A stretch of 64,000 bases of DNA from Paenibacillus xylanexedens (GTDB taxonomy: Bacteria; Bacillota; Bacilli; Paenibacillales; Paenibacillaceae), in contig NZ_VEIO01000001.1 of NCBI RefSeq assembly GCF_007680605.1, forward strand, positions 2,547,276 to 2,611,275, in the 5' to 3' direction. Numbering within the stretch: position 1 is the first letter of the stretch; each line of letters begins with the position of its first letter. Both the position numbers and the translations under genes were made by a program. Of this stretch, positions 36,602-46,312 are shown in pieces. The notes beneath the pieces are model-generated. The model did no database searches. It saw only the letters and a program-made list of their open reading frames with translations, and had not been told where the DNA came from.

Positions 36602-36692
36602 ATACTGTAAATAAACTGTAAATGAACAGCTCTCTGCAAGGATCAGACGACAGGAGCAACATCAAGAATTGCAGATAAGGAGAGGAAACATC

Positions 36693-37937
36693 ATGCCCCG
36701 CCAAGACAGACGTGTCATCATGCTGGCAGACTGCCAGTCATTTTACGCCAGTGTGGAGAAGTCTGCACATCCTGAGTACAGGGATCGCCCCCTCGTTGTA
36801 GCTGGTGACCCGGCGAGGCGTTCAGGTATCATTCTGGCGGCGTGTCCTCTCGCCAAGTCCTACGGTATTACAACCGCAGAACGACTGGGAGAGGCGCTTG
36901 CCAAATGTCCAGATGTTGTCGTTATTCGCCCAAGAATGGCCGAATACATCCGCGTATCTCTTCATATTACAAGTATTCTTCAGTCCTATACTGATCTGGT
37001 GGAACCCTACAGCATCGACGAGCAATTTCTCGATGTCACGGGAAGCCTCGATCTGTTCGGCAGTCCCGAAACAATTGCACGCAGCATTCAGTCCAAGGTG
37101 ATGGATGAAACAGGCGTTTACATTCGAATAGGCATCAGCGATACCAAAGTTGTCAGCAAAATGGCCTGTGACCTGTATGCCAAAAAAGTCCCAGGAGGCA
37201 TCTATACGCTGCCAAGAAAGGATATGCCCTCCACGATCTGGGAAAAACCTGTACGCGATATGTTCATGGTTGGTTCACGCATGGCACAGCATCTCTACAA
37301 AATGGGCGTTCATACGATTGGTGATTTGGCGAATACACCGCTATCCCGGCTCAAGGAGCGCTGGGGTGTAAATGGTGAAGTGTTATGGCGTATCGCCCGT
37401 GGTATAGATGATTCTCCGGTAAAACCCGGAACATACACACACCAGCAGCAGGGGATCGGACATCAGATGACGCTACCACGGGATTACGAGACTTGGGAAG
37501 AGATTAAGGTGGTGTTGCTGGAGCTCGCGGAACTAGTCAGCCGACGTTCCCGGGACAAATCACTCATGGGGCATGTCGTTTCGGTCGGGTGTCGCGGACA
37601 GGATTACGACCGGCCAACCGGTTTTTCCCGTCAGATGAAGGTGAATGAACCGACCAACATCACAGATGAAGTATATGATGCGGCGGCAGCTCTGTTTCTG
37701 CGCCATTGGGACGGATTACCCATAAGGCGCATCCATGTGTCGCTGAGCGGACTTGTACCCGATTCAGAAGTACAACTGTCCTGGTTTGACGACCGTGAAC
37801 GCAAGAGAGAACTGGAGCGAGCCACGGATGATATCAAGCGCAAGTTCGGAGATACCGCCATCATGCGTGCCTCATCCCTGTGCTCGTCCGCTCAGGCGCA
37901 GGATCGTTCTCATAAAATTGGAGGTCACTATAGATGA
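36693..37937 (+). CDS. uvrX: Y-family DNA polymerase, UvrX/YqjW type
   Basis: 414 residues from ATG 36693 (AAGGAGAGG 7 bases upstream). Polymerase marks: MLADCQSFYASVEK, where the first catalytic Asp sits, and VEPYSIDEQFLDVTG with the catalytic Asp-Glu pair. Helix-hairpin-helix region about KMGVHTIGDLANTPLSRL and the little-finger domain from about residue 240 with GIGHQMTLPRDY. This form of the SIDE block and the YolD-like partner immediately downstream are typical of B. subtilis YqjW/UvrX. It makes translesion DNA copies during the SOS response; the LexA box upstream fits. The next gene overlaps by 4 bases. Confidence 0.92.
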   Translation: MPRQDRRVIMLADCQSFYASVEKSAHPEYRDRPLVVAGDPARRSGIILAACPLAKSYGITTAERLGEALAKCPDVVVIRPRMAEYIRVSLHITSILQSYTDLVEPYSIDEQFLDVTGSLDLFGSPETIARSIQSKVMDETGVYIRIGISDTKVVSKMACDLYAKKVPGGIYTLPRKDMPSTIWEKPVRDMFMVGSRMAQHLYKMGVHTIGDLANTPLSRLKERWGVNGEVLWRIARGIDDSPVKPGTYTHQQQGIGHQMTLPRDYETWEEIKVVLLELAELVSRRSRDKSLMGHVVSVGCRGQDYDRPTGFSRQMKVNEPTNITDEVYDAAAALFLRHWDGLPIRRIHVSLSGLVPDSEVQLSWFDDRERKRELERATDDIKRKFGDTAIMRASSLCSSAQAQDRSHKIGGHYR

Positions 37938-38287
37938 GTAAAAAATTGCAACAAAACGGACTTTTTGAATCCTCACGCATGATGCTTCCCGAACATCGGG
38001 AGGCATACATTCTTCATCAGGAGCAGCTAGCTCCCCGCACGCGTCCCTCCCTGGATGCCCAAGCGGCAGATGAAATGTCCCGTTTGCTGAGCAACTCCAT
38101 GGTGCTTGGCGACCGCGTTACGATCACGCTGTTCCACGAACATGATGACGTTTCTTATACCGGACGTGTGCTCCGATTGGATCGCCCCGCCCGTACACTC
38201 AGACTGCTAACCGTTGACGGGAATCGGGATCTTCAGATGAATCTCATTACAGGTGTGACTTCCGCAGGTGAATGGATGGATGAATAA
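37934..38287 (+). CDS. YolD-like protein
   Basis: 117 residues, cytosolic, start overlapping the polymerase stop (ATGA). It contains MLPEHREAYILHQEQ and RVTITLFHEHDDVSYTGRVLRLDRPARTL, typical of the YolD-like family, which is coded next to UvrX-type polymerases (YqjX beside YqjW). Its exact function is not settled; it is thought to act with the polymerase. Co-expressed under the same LexA box. Confidence 0.88.
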   Translation: MSKKLQQNGLFESSRMMLPEHREAYILHQEQLAPRTRPSLDAQAADEMSRLLSNSMVLGDRVTITLFHEHDDVSYTGRVLRLDRPARTLRLLTVDGNRDLQMNLITGVTSAGEWMDE

Positions 38288-38527
38288 ACATGTGAGTGAT
38301 GCAGCAAAATGAGTATTTCTTCACATACGGACATGGAGGGGACCCCTTGATAGATGTAGAAGCTTCACGTTGTGCAGGACTGTATCCCTACTATACTTTA
38401 AGAACATCAAAAAGCAGTCGATAAAACCGATGTCCGTGCATCCTGCCTCGTTCAAAAGAAGCAAAACAACTGGAATCCGATTTATCCACTGCCTTAGAAG
38501 GGTAGCCATTACATTGCTTTTTTAATA

Positions 38528-39469
38528 TTAGAAGAAACTCCAGTCAAACTCCTTGGACAGACGCTCAAGCAAATGAACGCCAGCCAGGCTGTTGCCTTTG
38601 CGATTAAGCGCCGGGCCAACTACACCGATGCCGAATTGTCCCGGAACCAGCGTCAGTATTCCACCGGATACACCGCTTTTGGCGGGCAAGCCAACCTCGA
38701 TGGCAAATTCACCAGAAGCATTGTACATCCCGCAGGTGGTCATAAACGTTTTGGCGATCTGCACATAACGACGGGGAATGAGTTCTTCGCCGGTAATCGG
38801 ATCGGTTCCATCATGAGCGAGAACAAGTGCCATGCGAGCCAGGTCAGCACAGGTAACTTCAATAGAACAATGGCGGAAATAAACTGCCAGCACATCTTCC
38901 ACATCATCTTTGATGACACCGTTATGTTTGAGGAAATAAGCGAGGGAGCGATTCAGGTGGCCACTTTCGGACTCGGAGCGAAAAACGTCTTCGTTATAAC
39001 CCAATCGTTCATTGTGTGCTAACTTGCGGAAAAATTCGAGAATACGGCGGGACTTCTCTTCCTTGCAGTCACCGCCAATGAGAGAGGATACGGTTATTGC
39101 GCCCGCATTAATGAGGGGATTAAACGGAATGCCTGGTTCAACCAGTTCGAGCTTGATCATGGAGTCGTAATCATCGCCGGTTGGTTCTTTTCCTACATTA
39201 AAGAAGACTGCTTCTTCCCCATGATCCATCAGGGCCAGAATCAGTGTGAACACTTTGGAGATACTTTGCATGGTAAAAGGAACACCGCAATCCCCGGCAG
39301 ACACATGGTTTCCTTCCGCGTCCATAATATGTATTCCCAGATCATCCTGCGATGCTTTGACCAGCTCCGGAATATAGGAAGCTACTTTCCCCTGTCCCGT
39401 ATGCAGGCGGCTGGTCTCCAGCCACTCGGGCAACAGGGCATTCAGTCGTTCTATCGTTGAATCACTCAT
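38528..39469 (-). CDS. glsA: Glutaminase A
   Basis: 313 residues, the usual length. It hydrolyses glutamine to glutamate and ammonia. Serine-hydrolase marks of the family: FTMQSISKVFTL (catalytic Ser and Lys of SxxK), EPSGxxFN-equivalent EPTGDDYDSM, NPLINAGAI, and SGVSGGILTLVPGQFGIGV near the end. Strong GGAGGAG precedes ATG 39469. Single gene; no glutamate transporter beside it, unlike B. subtilis ylaM/glsA loci. Confidence 0.95.
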   Translation of the reverse strand: MSDSTIERLNALLPEWLETSRLHTGQGKVASYIPELVKASQDDLGIHIMDAEGNHVSAGDCGVPFTMQSISKVFTLILALMDHGEEAVFFNVGKEPTGDDYDSMIKLELVEPGIPFNPLINAGAITVSSLIGGDCKEEKSRRILEFFRKLAHNERLGYNEDVFRSESESGHLNRSLAYFLKHNGVIKDDVEDVLAVYFRHCSIEVTCADLARMALVLAHDGTDPITGEELIPRRYVQIAKTFMTTCGMYNASGEFAIEVGLPAKSGVSGGILTLVPGQFGIGVVGPALNRKGNSLAGVHLLERLSKEFDWSFF

Positions 39470-39625
39470 ATGTCATCTCCTCCACTTTTATCAATAGAAG
39501 TATCTTACACGAGATACTAGCCCTGCAATACAACGGGGCGCTGTACTCAGGCAAGACACCTTATACTCCTTATTCTATCCTATGCATTACCCTGTGGTAC
39601 GTAAAGTTACACGAATTTCTACCGG

Positions 39626-39660
39626 GAAAACAAAAAAGCTGCTAGAGTAACAGCTTTTTT
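39626..39660 (-). terminator. Terminator after the LOG-family gene
   Basis: AAAAAAGCTG (39632-39641) pairs with CAGCTTTTTT (39651-39660); symmetric and able to work in both directions, 15 bases downstream of the LOG stop codon. Confidence 0.78.
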
Positions 39661-39674
39661 GGGGGAATCATATT

Positions 39675-40847
39675 TCAGTCTTGTTTTCCTCGCTGGTTAA
39701 CAAAATCTTCCGCTCTTTCAGCCATAAGCTCCGAATCAATATTGCTAATGCCAATTCTGGCAAGTTTGTGCACGACCTGAGTCGCGGAATGTGCATTTTC
39801 AATAATGGTGTTTACGGCTTCATCAGCATCATCGACAACCCGAATATAACGTTTGAATTCCTCTTCTGTCATATTTTTTGTACCGACGAAAAGTTGATGA
39901 AGCAAACCCATCACTGGCATGTGCATCCTTTCATCAGGGGTTTCTGAATTTGTCCAGAACCGGCTGTCAAGAAACAGCATTGAAGTAATTGGAGCCTTAT
40001 TATACGCGTCATTCTCACGGTAATAGACTTGAGCGGCGTCCTGGAACACTTCCTGGATTGTGCCTCCCCGCCCCTCCGAAAAAATGATACCGCATGAAGC
40101 CAGTGTAAGAAGCACATCTTCCCGTATGCTATTGAGGAAGTATTTTGCAACGTGGGTAGCAAACGGAGTAAACGGCTCGTGGCCATAATGCCAGGTCGGC
40201 AGTGCCAAACTGCAATTGAGTCGGCTGAGTTGATCCTTGAGTTCATTTGCTATTTCCCATGCGGGAAGCATCCATTTATGGAGCTTACTTAATAATTCTT
40301 CATTAAAGGTCTGCCCATCTTTACCGATAATATTGCTCATGTTTTCCGGGAATACGTCAAACGGTTCCTCCTCCAAACGTTTCATTGCAGATTCAAGGCA
40401 GTCTGCAGACCGTCCAGCGTGAAGAGCACCAAGATGTGTTGCTTCCATACAACCAGGTCCACCACCGCTAACGACAATAAAACCAGATTCTGATAGCTTC
40501 TGGGCAATTCGTGCTACTTTACGATAGGTTTCGCTTCCTCGTCTCTCCCGATGTCCTCCCATAATTGCAACAGGACGACGGCCTGCCTGTAACTGCGTTG
40601 CCAGAAATCCGTTCATTTCGCGTACAACGGATGTATCATGCACAGCCTCCATCATCGCAGCATAAGGATCTGAGACGGTTGTACCTCCTTGTTGATGAAA
40701 ATATGTAAAACACCGAAAATCTGGCGTGGCTAATAGGCTCCGTGCATCATCCGCATTAAAACCCTTAAGCAACTCAAAGGGAGTATAAAGCTTATCATGA
40801 ATAGGGTTAAACGGAGGATGCGTAATCCATTCCAATGATTTTATCAT
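39675..40847 (-). CDS. LOG-family Rossmann-fold protein (long form)
   Basis: 390 residues. The Rossmann domain starts with RRPVAIMGGHRERRGSETY and has GFIVVSGGGPGCMEATHLGA, the phosphate-binding part, and SEGRGGTIQEVFQDA, a variant of the LOG PGGxGTxxE signature. LOG (lonely guy) proteins release cytokinin-type bases or other nucleobases from nucleotides. This long form has an N-terminal extension of about 90 residues and is found in diverse bacteria as a predicted nucleotide-binding protein; its substrate is not known. Good GAGGAG site before ATG 40847. Confidence 0.82.
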   Translation of the reverse strand: MIKSLEWITHPPFNPIHDKLYTPFELLKGFNADDARSLLATPDFRCFTYFHQQGGTTVSDPYAAMMEAVHDTSVVREMNGFLATQLQAGRRPVAIMGGHRERRGSETYRKVARIAQKLSESGFIVVSGGGPGCMEATHLGALHAGRSADCLESAMKRLEEEPFDVFPENMSNIIGKDGQTFNEELLSKLHKWMLPAWEIANELKDQLSRLNCSLALPTWHYGHEPFTPFATHVAKYFLNSIREDVLLTLASCGIIFSEGRGGTIQEVFQDAAQVYYRENDAYNKAPITSMLFLDSRFWTNSETPDERMHMPVMGLLHQLFVGTKNMTEEEFKRYIRVVDDADEAVNTIIENAHSATQVVHKLARIGISNIDSELMAERAEDFVNQRGKQD

Positions 40848-40903
40848 AATGCTCTCCTCTTACATGTAATTTAGGGCGGCTCTATCTTATATAGATTGCA
40901 CAG

Positions 40904-40927
40904 AAAAAAGCCGCTTTATAAGCGGCT
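40904..40927 (-). terminator. Terminator after the GNAT gene
   Basis: Stem AGCCGCT (40909-40915) with AGCGGCT (40921-40927), followed by TTTTTT on the minus strand, about 110 bases downstream of the GNAT stop. Confidence 0.75.
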
Positions 40928-41035
40928 GCAGCATGTAAATGAAACGATATACTGTGTCTCTGGAAAGGTTAAGAATGGCCATTAGATCATTCAAAGCACA
41001 AGTTTGAGCTTGTACTTTCATGTGTTCTAACGTCT

Positions 41036-41518
41036 TTATCTGTTAGGACGCAGATTCAACTCCAGAATCTCCCCTGGCAAACCGTCGTAGTCTCCCACCC
41101 AAGTCGATTCAAAGTTCTGTCTAAGCAAAATCTGACGGGATGCCGCATTGGAAGGATCAATAACGGCATATAGAACCTCAATATCCGCAGCCTGAGCCTG
41201 AATAATCAGGCGGGACGCGATAGCCGTGCCCTGACCTTTGCCCCAATGCTCCGGTAGAATCATATACCCCATCTCTGCCCGGCTTGGGTTATCTTCATCC
41301 AGAATCAATTTGGCGTAGGCCACACCCGCATCATCCTGCGTGGTCACAAGGTAGTGCCCGCACAAAGAACGAAGATTGTAATCCAGCATGGCATCGAACT
41401 GAGTTCTGGCTTCCGCCTCCGGAATCGCACGCTCGGTAATGTGCTTCATGACGTCCTCATTGGAAACGAGTGCATAATAATGTTCAAAGTCCGGTTCTGT
41501 GTATTTCACAAAGTTCAT
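41036..41518 (-). CDS. GNAT-family N-acetyltransferase
   Basis: 160 residues with the GNAT fold: acetyl-CoA binding segment PEHWGKGQGTAIASRLI (R/Q-x-x-G-x-G/A type), preceded by strand AEMGYMILP and followed by VIDPSNAASRQILLRQNFE, as in the RimJ/RimL-like subfamily. The substrate is not known. AAGGAGG lies 8 bases before ATG 41518. A single gene. Confidence 0.85.
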   Translation of the reverse strand: MNFVKYTEPDFEHYYALVSNEDVMKHITERAIPEAEARTQFDAMLDYNLRSLCGHYLVTTQDDAGVAYAKLILDEDNPSRAEMGYMILPEHWGKGQGTAIASRLIIQAQAADIEVLYAVIDPSNAASRQILLRQNFESTWVGDYDGLPGEILELNLRPNR

Positions 41519-41881
41519 GAATATGCCTCCTTGGGATAGATCATTTCAATGTCATCGTGTCGCAGCCGTATATCATTTTATAGCGCGTCATCGAGTACAG
41601 TGTTCCTTTGATTCACCTAGAGTATAACAGAAGCAAAGGTAGCAATGCACATCTCGGGATGTACGTCCGCGTGGTCACGTATCTACTACACTCGACAGTG
41701 GGGATTTGGGGATTTGTGAAGCTTTTTCAAAAAAGTAAAAACGGCCTCGTCGGAGACCGCTTGCCATTCATCTGTTATTAGCTTTTTGTATTCGTTCTTA
41801 CCCCAATACGATGTCCATTCGCTACGTCTCTGTGATGCTGTAATACGTAGATATGGATCTGTACAACGGGATAACTACAAC
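41519..41881. other. Intergenic region with a terminator
   Basis: 360 bases between the OFA transporter end and the GNAT start. Apart from the terminator at 41731-41759 and the GNAT promoter that must lie here, I see no gene or repeat. Confidence 0.5.
41731..41759 (-). terminator. Terminator after the OFA-family transporter
   Basis: Minus strand CGGTCTC-CGAC-GAGGCCG (41742-41759) is followed by five T and more T, about 120 bases downstream of the transporter stop. Confidence 0.65.
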
Positions 41882-43192
41882 TTAACTTGCCCGCGATGAC
41901 GGGTTGAACTGCATCTGTTTTTTATGGGAATCACGTGCCCGCAGGCTTGTACCCGGAGGTGTGATGATCAGTGCCATCAGCAGTGATACCGCACAGAGCA
42001 CCGCGATGACGATAAAGGTGAGATGGAAACCACCTAGCAACGCGCTGATGAATGATCCGGCCAGAGCACCAAATCCGAACCCTTGGTAGATCACACCGTA
42101 GTTTTTGCTTTGATTTTTCAAACCGAAGTAATCGGCCACAATCGCTGGGAACACGGTAATGTTACCGCCAAAACAGAAAGCAATCGCTGCCACACAAGCG
42201 AAGAAAATCCCAAAGTTTAGCGGCACCAGACTGAGCGTCATGACTGCTACGGCTGTAACCAGTAATGCTCCGGCAATGACCTTCATCCGTCCTACTTTGT
42301 CCGACAGCGCACCCAGAATAATTCGGCCCGCCGTGTTGAAGATAGCAACCATCGCAACCGCGTTCGCAGCCGTTGCTACGTTAAGACCTGCAAGCTGTAC
42401 GCCAATGTCTTTGACAATGCCGATCAGATACAGACCGCTCATACATGCTGTGAAGAAAATACCGAAAAGCATATACGCTTCTTTTGTACGAAGCATTTCT
42501 TTGACTGTATACTCATGACGGACTTCTGCTGTTTCGTTAACCGTACCCTCTTTAGCACTCGCCGGAGACTGTCCACGAACCACAGCTTCGCGGATCAGGA
42601 ATGATCCTGCAACAACGAGTACAAGAACGATCACGCCCCAGTACATAAAGGCTTGCACTGGACCAACCGCACTAATTAGCGCGGAGTTCACATATTTAAA
42701 CAACAGACTGCCGGTACCAAAAGCACCTACCGAAATACCCGAAATCAGACCTTTACGTTCAGGGAACCATTTGATCAGATTGGATAGAGAAGTGATATAC
42801 GCTGTGCCGTCCGCGAAACCGACCACAAAACCGGCCAGCAGATACAGCAGCGTTAACGAACTCACCTGAGAACTCAAAATAAGTCCCAGCCCGAGCACGA
42901 TACCGGCTACCCGAATTAGACGCTGGAGACCCCAGCGCTCCTGCAACCGGCCCGCAAACAACGTAGCAAATGCCAGAGCAAAACTCGTAATCGAAAAAGT
43001 TATCGCGACCGAGCTGACGTCCCATCCGAAACGATCAGACAACGGTTGATTAAATAAACTCCAGGTGTAGATCGTGCCAAGCCCCATTTGTACAATAATC
43101 GTACCCAGTACAATAAGCCAGCGATTCATAGGTATAGATGATGTCTTTGTTGAATTAGATGCTGATGAAGCGGATGAAATAGCTGCTTTCAT
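41882..43192 (-). CDS. MFS transporter of the oxalate/formate antiporter (OFA) family, YhjX-like
   Basis: 436 residues from ATG 43192 (AAGGGGAG upstream); the longer frame lacks a site. Twelve hydrophobic segments. OFA marks: MGLGTIYTWSLFNQPLSDRFGW in helix 1, GFADGTAYITSLSNLIKWFP around helix 4, GAFGTGSLLFKY, and ADYFGLKNQSKNYGVIYQGFGFG in the second half. The family moves small carboxylates. In E. coli the family member YhjX is controlled by the LytS/LytTR-type pair YpdA/YpdB in response to pyruvate. Here a LytS/LytTR pair is immediately upstream, and matching binding boxes lie in front of the gene, so pyruvate or a related carboxylate is the likely substrate. Confidence 0.88.
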   Translation of the reverse strand: MKAAISSASSASNSTKTSSIPMNRWLIVLGTIIVQMGLGTIYTWSLFNQPLSDRFGWDVSSVAITFSITSFALAFATLFAGRLQERWGLQRLIRVAGIVLGLGLILSSQVSSLTLLYLLAGFVVGFADGTAYITSLSNLIKWFPERKGLISGISVGAFGTGSLLFKYVNSALISAVGPVQAFMYWGVIVLVLVVAGSFLIREAVVRGQSPASAKEGTVNETAEVRHEYTVKEMLRTKEAYMLFGIFFTACMSGLYLIGIVKDIGVQLAGLNVATAANAVAMVAIFNTAGRIILGALSDKVGRMKVIAGALLVTAVAVMTLSLVPLNFGIFFACVAAIAFCFGGNITVFPAIVADYFGLKNQSKNYGVIYQGFGFGALAGSFISALLGGFHLTFIVIAVLCAVSLLMALIITPPGTSLRARDSHKKQMQFNPSSRAS

Positions 43193-43275
43193 CGTAATCT
43201 CCCCTTTGCCGATGTCTGTGACATGCTGAACGTTCTCTGTACCATTCAAGCATACTTGAATGCGTTCACAAGACC

Positions 43276-43281
43276 ATCATA
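43276..43281 (-). promoter_or_regulatory. Candidate -10 element of the OFA transporter
   Basis: Minus strand TATGAT lies 84 bases before the start and 32 bases after the last LytTR box. No good -35 hexamer is seen at 17 bases, which fits an activator-dependent promoter. Confidence 0.45.
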
Positions 43282-43313
43282 CATGAAAGGGGATTCATCG
43301 AGCCGTTTTGAGC

Positions 43314-43365
43314 ATGAGTTGCATCAGAAGCGGAATGAAATGCCGTTATATGCGCATGAGTTGCC
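43314..43365 (-). promoter_or_regulatory. Triple direct-repeat LytTR operator in front of the OFA transporter
   Basis: On the minus strand three 10-base boxes follow each other with exactly 11 bases between: GGCAACTCAT (43356-43365), GGCATTTCAT (43335-43344) and TGCAACTCAT (43314-43323). The period of 21 bases equals two helical turns. The middle box is identical to the GGCATTTCAT box that, as I recall, E. coli YpdB binds as a pair with 11-base spacing. The first box lies inside the last codons of the response-regulator gene. Confidence 0.82.
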
Positions 43366-44305
43366 TGAATTCTTTGACCTTGCCACGACTGACCGGAACT
43401 TCGGCTTCCAGGTCGCGCAAACGAAGCAAATACGTATTGTTAAACCACGGCACAATCTCACGAATTTGGGCAAGGTTAACGAGATAGGAACGATGGCACC
43501 GGAAGAAGGTATCTTGCGGCAAGCGGCTGTGAAAATCGGAAATGCTAACCGGCATGGTGAACTCTCCATTTTTGGTATATACCTTGGTGACCTTCTCCTG
43601 AGCCTCCGCATAATAGATATCCGCCGAATCGGTGACAATGATGTTGTCGTTGCGTAACAGATTGATTCGTGTTCCTGTCAGATGATCCGCCGCCTGGGTT
43701 GAAGAACCAGATGATACCGCTCGTTGCTCCAGCCCTTGCTGTGCCTGCCGTGTGCCAAAACGAACCTGATCTTCTTTGGTGTCATATCCTCGCTGAGCCC
43801 CATGATCATTCGTTGGTGAGTGACCCTCGGCATGTCGATATGCCTGATCCTCCATCTGCATTCGGTTATCCATGTTCTCCGTTTGCTCCTGATCCCGCTT
43901 GAAGGTCAGCTCCAGCTTGTGCAGCATGGCTACGATCCGTTTCTCGTCATAGGGTTTCAAAATATAATCAAATGCTTCCAGTTCAAAAGCCTCAGCCGCA
44001 TGCTCCTTATACGCAGTCGTAAATACGATGTAAGGTTTACGTGCAAACTTGCCAATATGATGAGCCAGCATCATACCGTCCAGCGAAGGAATGTTAATAT
44101 CGAGAAATAGTACATCCACTTCCTGCTCCTGCAAAAACTTAAGCACATCCAGGCCATCTTCCAGACATTCCACAACCTCGATCCGGCTATGCTCCTGAAT
44201 TAAATAACTCAGTTCCTCACTTGCCGGAATTTCATCTTCTACAATTAGTGCTCGCATTCTTCTTTTGTCTAACCCGTTCAACATGCCTTCATCTAACGCT
44301 CTCAT
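43346..44305 (-). CDS. LytTR-family response regulator (YpdB/LytR-like)
   Basis: 319 residues from ATG 44305, 8 bases after the kinase stop with AAGGTGA in between; a longer frame into the kinase gene is rejected. Receiver domain (about 16-135): RALIVEDEIPASEEL, VDVLFLDINIPSLDG with phospho-accepting Asp, YIVFTTAYKEHAAEAF and YILKPYDEKRI. A long hydrophilic linker (about 140-215, Gln-rich) is followed by a LytTR DNA-binding domain: ADIYYAEAQEKVTKVYTKNG and FFRCHRSYLVNLAQIREI. It should bind paired 10-base boxes; three such boxes start in its own last codons and lead to the transporter. Confidence 0.93.
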   Translation of the reverse strand: MRALDEGMLNGLDKRRMRALIVEDEIPASEELSYLIQEHSRIEVVECLEDGLDVLKFLQEQEVDVLFLDINIPSLDGMMLAHHIGKFARKPYIVFTTAYKEHAAEAFELEAFDYILKPYDEKRIVAMLHKLELTFKRDQEQTENMDNRMQMEDQAYRHAEGHSPTNDHGAQRGYDTKEDQVRFGTRQAQQGLEQRAVSSGSSTQAADHLTGTRINLLRNDNIIVTDSADIYYAEAQEKVTKVYTKNGEFTMPVSISDFHSRLPQDTFFRCHRSYLVNLAQIREIVPWFNNTYLLRLRDLEAEVPVSRGKVKEFRQLMRI

Positions 44306-44312
44306 CGCTTTA

Positions 44313-45974
44313 TCACCTTGGTATGACATCTCCTTTGGGTACATCAAATAAAATATCTGTTCCTTGCTCTAATCTTCTAATCGTCAGGCCTTGTCCGTAA
44401 ATCAGCTTCACACGCCGATGCACATTATATAGCCCGATCTGATTGCCCGGCATGCGATCATGGTAGACTTTTTCAATAATATCCGCGCTGATGCCTGCCC
44501 CGGTATCACTAACGCTGATTCGCACAAAATCGGGATGGTCCTGTACCCGAATCCGCACAGTTCCAGCACCCTTAACCTTCAGAATGCCGTGTATAATCGC
44601 ATTTTCCACGAGCGGCTGAATGACCAGACTGGGAATATGCACCGCCACTTCATCAATCTCATAGACAACCGTGAGTCTGCTGCCAAAGCGTGCTTTTTCA
44701 ATCTCCACATAATTACGGACTTGCTCCAGCTCTTTATGAATATCAATTAACTCGTCCGACAGCTCCAAGTTATAACGCATGTAACCTGAAAGGTTAACAA
44801 TCAATTCGCGCGCACGATCTGGCTTGGTGCGTATGGACGAAGCGATAGCGTTCAGCGCATTGAACAAAAAATGAGGATGAATCGTCGTTTGCAAAGCGCG
44901 CAGTTCAGCCTTGTTCGCCGCTGCCTTAATCTCCTCTACGCGTGAAACCTCCATCTGCGTGGAGATAATCTGAGAGAGCCCTACAGCCATCGTTTGTAAC
45001 GGATACGTAATTTTGTAAGCTTTACGATAATAGATTTTGAGTGCGCCCGTTACATCGCCACGTTCCTTCAAGGGAATAATCAGTAGCGAGTGAATATCTG
45101 GAGTCTTCTCATCCGTCACATCATTACTTATCGTAATTACCCCGCTGGAAATCGTCTTCTTAGTCATTTCACTAATAATCTCATTCCCAATATGATACCG
45201 TTCCTCACCAAAACCAACATAAGCCAAAACATTCCGTGTATCGGTGATCGCTACCGCGTCCGCCTGGATATCCTCTTGAATGATTTTGCATATTTTACGC
45301 AGGGAATCCTCATCAATTGAGCGGAAATACGGCAATGTTTTATTCGCTATCTCCAAAGCTAGTTTGGCCTGACGGCCTGCAATTAACTCTTTTTCCCCCT
45401 CCACACTCTGCACCAAAAGCACGATCAGCCCAATGTTCACCTCACCCAAAATCATCGGCAATGCAATCTTCGAAACGATATCTGCTCCAAGCGGATCAGG
45501 ATACGAGTAAAGAAGAATCAGCAGCATCGTGAGTGCTTCAATGATCATGCCTGCCCCAATACCGATGATCCAGCGTTTGGATTTTGGGGTGTATTTGTGA
45601 ATGTAACCCGACACCAACCCCGCCAGAATACTTGTGATCAGGCACGGGATAGCCGTAATGCCATCCATATCGATCAGATAACGGTGTACCCCGGACACGA
45701 GTCCCGTAATAATGCCCACCGGTGCCCCAAACAAAATTCCACCCGATAGAATTGCAATAATCCGTACATTAACAAGTGAGCCTTCAACGTTGATGCCTGT
45801 ATAAGTACCAAAGATGGCAAACGCACAGAATAACAACGTTACCGCAGCATACTCCTGCCATCTTAACTTGCCCTTTTGCAAAATCTGCCTGAACCGCGGC
45901 ACCCGTGACAGAAAAAACAAAAATATAATCAGCAGCGCCGCCCGCTCGAACAGCCCCAGCAACATCGTAAACAT
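44313..45974 (-). CDS. LytS-family sensor histidine kinase (YpdA-like)
   Basis: About 553 residues from ATG 45974; a GTG at 45995 is the alternative, as GGAGG sits between. An N-terminal 5TMR-LYT sensor of five to six membrane helices (about 5-200) contains [27 protein letters not shown]-like domain (about 215-350) follows, then the HPK7/8 kinase core with [16 protein letters not shown], where the His of PHFLFN is the phosphorylation site, and HATPase with [19 protein letters not shown] and [14 protein letters not shown]. It phosphorylates the regulator coded directly downstream. The ligand is not visible; the YpdA parallel suggests extracellular pyruvate. Confidence 0.92.
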   Translation of the reverse strand: MFTMLLGLFERAALLIIFLFFLSRVPRFRQILQKGKLRWQEYAAVTLLFCAFAIFGTYTGINVEGSLVNVRIIAILSGGILFGAPVGIITGLVSGVHRYLIDMDGITAIPCLITSILAGLVSGYIHKYTPKSKRWIIGIGAGMIIEALTMLLILLYSYPDPLGADIVSKIALPMILGEVNIGLIVLLVQSVEGEKELIAGRQAKLALEIANKTLPYFRSIDEDSLRKICKIIQEDIQADAVAITDTRNVLAYVGFGEERYHIGNEIISEMTKKTISSGVITISNDVTDEKTPDIHSLLIIPLKERGDVTGALKIYYRKAYKITYPLQTMAVGLSQIISTQMEVSRVEEIKAAANKAELRALQTTIHPHFLFNALNAIASSIRTKPDRARELIVNLSGYMRYNLELSDELIDIHKELEQVRNYVEIEKARFGSRLTVVYEIDEVAVHIPSLVIQPLVENAIIHGILKVKGAGTVRIRVQDHPDFVRISVSDTGAGISADIIEKVYHDRMPGNQIGLYNVHRRVKLIYGQGLTIRRLEQGTDILFDVPKGDVIPR

Positions 45975-46242
45975 TTCCAACCCATCTTCCTCCACATCTA
46001 TCTAAAAAATAACAATTACAATTACAGCGCCGGAAAACGCTCATGCATCCCGCAGTGCGACATGTATCCACACTACTCGTATGCAACAGTTTACCCTTCC
46101 CCTTGGAGGAAAGCAAAGGATATCCTGTGAAAATCAAAAAAAGGGCTTCATCACAGTGATACAGACTGCTATCCCCTTCTAACATGATCCTTCTCTCTTA
46201 AAAGTAACATTCGATAAAATACACACTGAAAATCCAATGTGG

Positions 46243-46248
46243 TATAAT
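46243..46248 (+). promoter_or_regulatory. -10 element of the small membrane protein gene
   Basis: TATAAT preceded by TGTGG (near an extended -10) lies 65 bases before the ATG at 46313; the -35 is weak. Confidence 0.45.
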
Positions 46249-46312
46249 TAGGAAACTAATACCTGCTACATGAAGAATATCGTTAATTCTCCTCAGAAAG
46301 GTGCTCATATCC

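Noticed and set aside
38288..38527. 62-codon minus-strand frame after glsA
   Set aside because: No ribosome binding site and no recognisable sequence; I see nothing else in this 240-base gap.
45784..46185. 133-codon minus-strand frame at the start of the LytS kinase
   Set aside because: Overlaps the kinase membrane domain in another frame; Cys-rich translation without family features.
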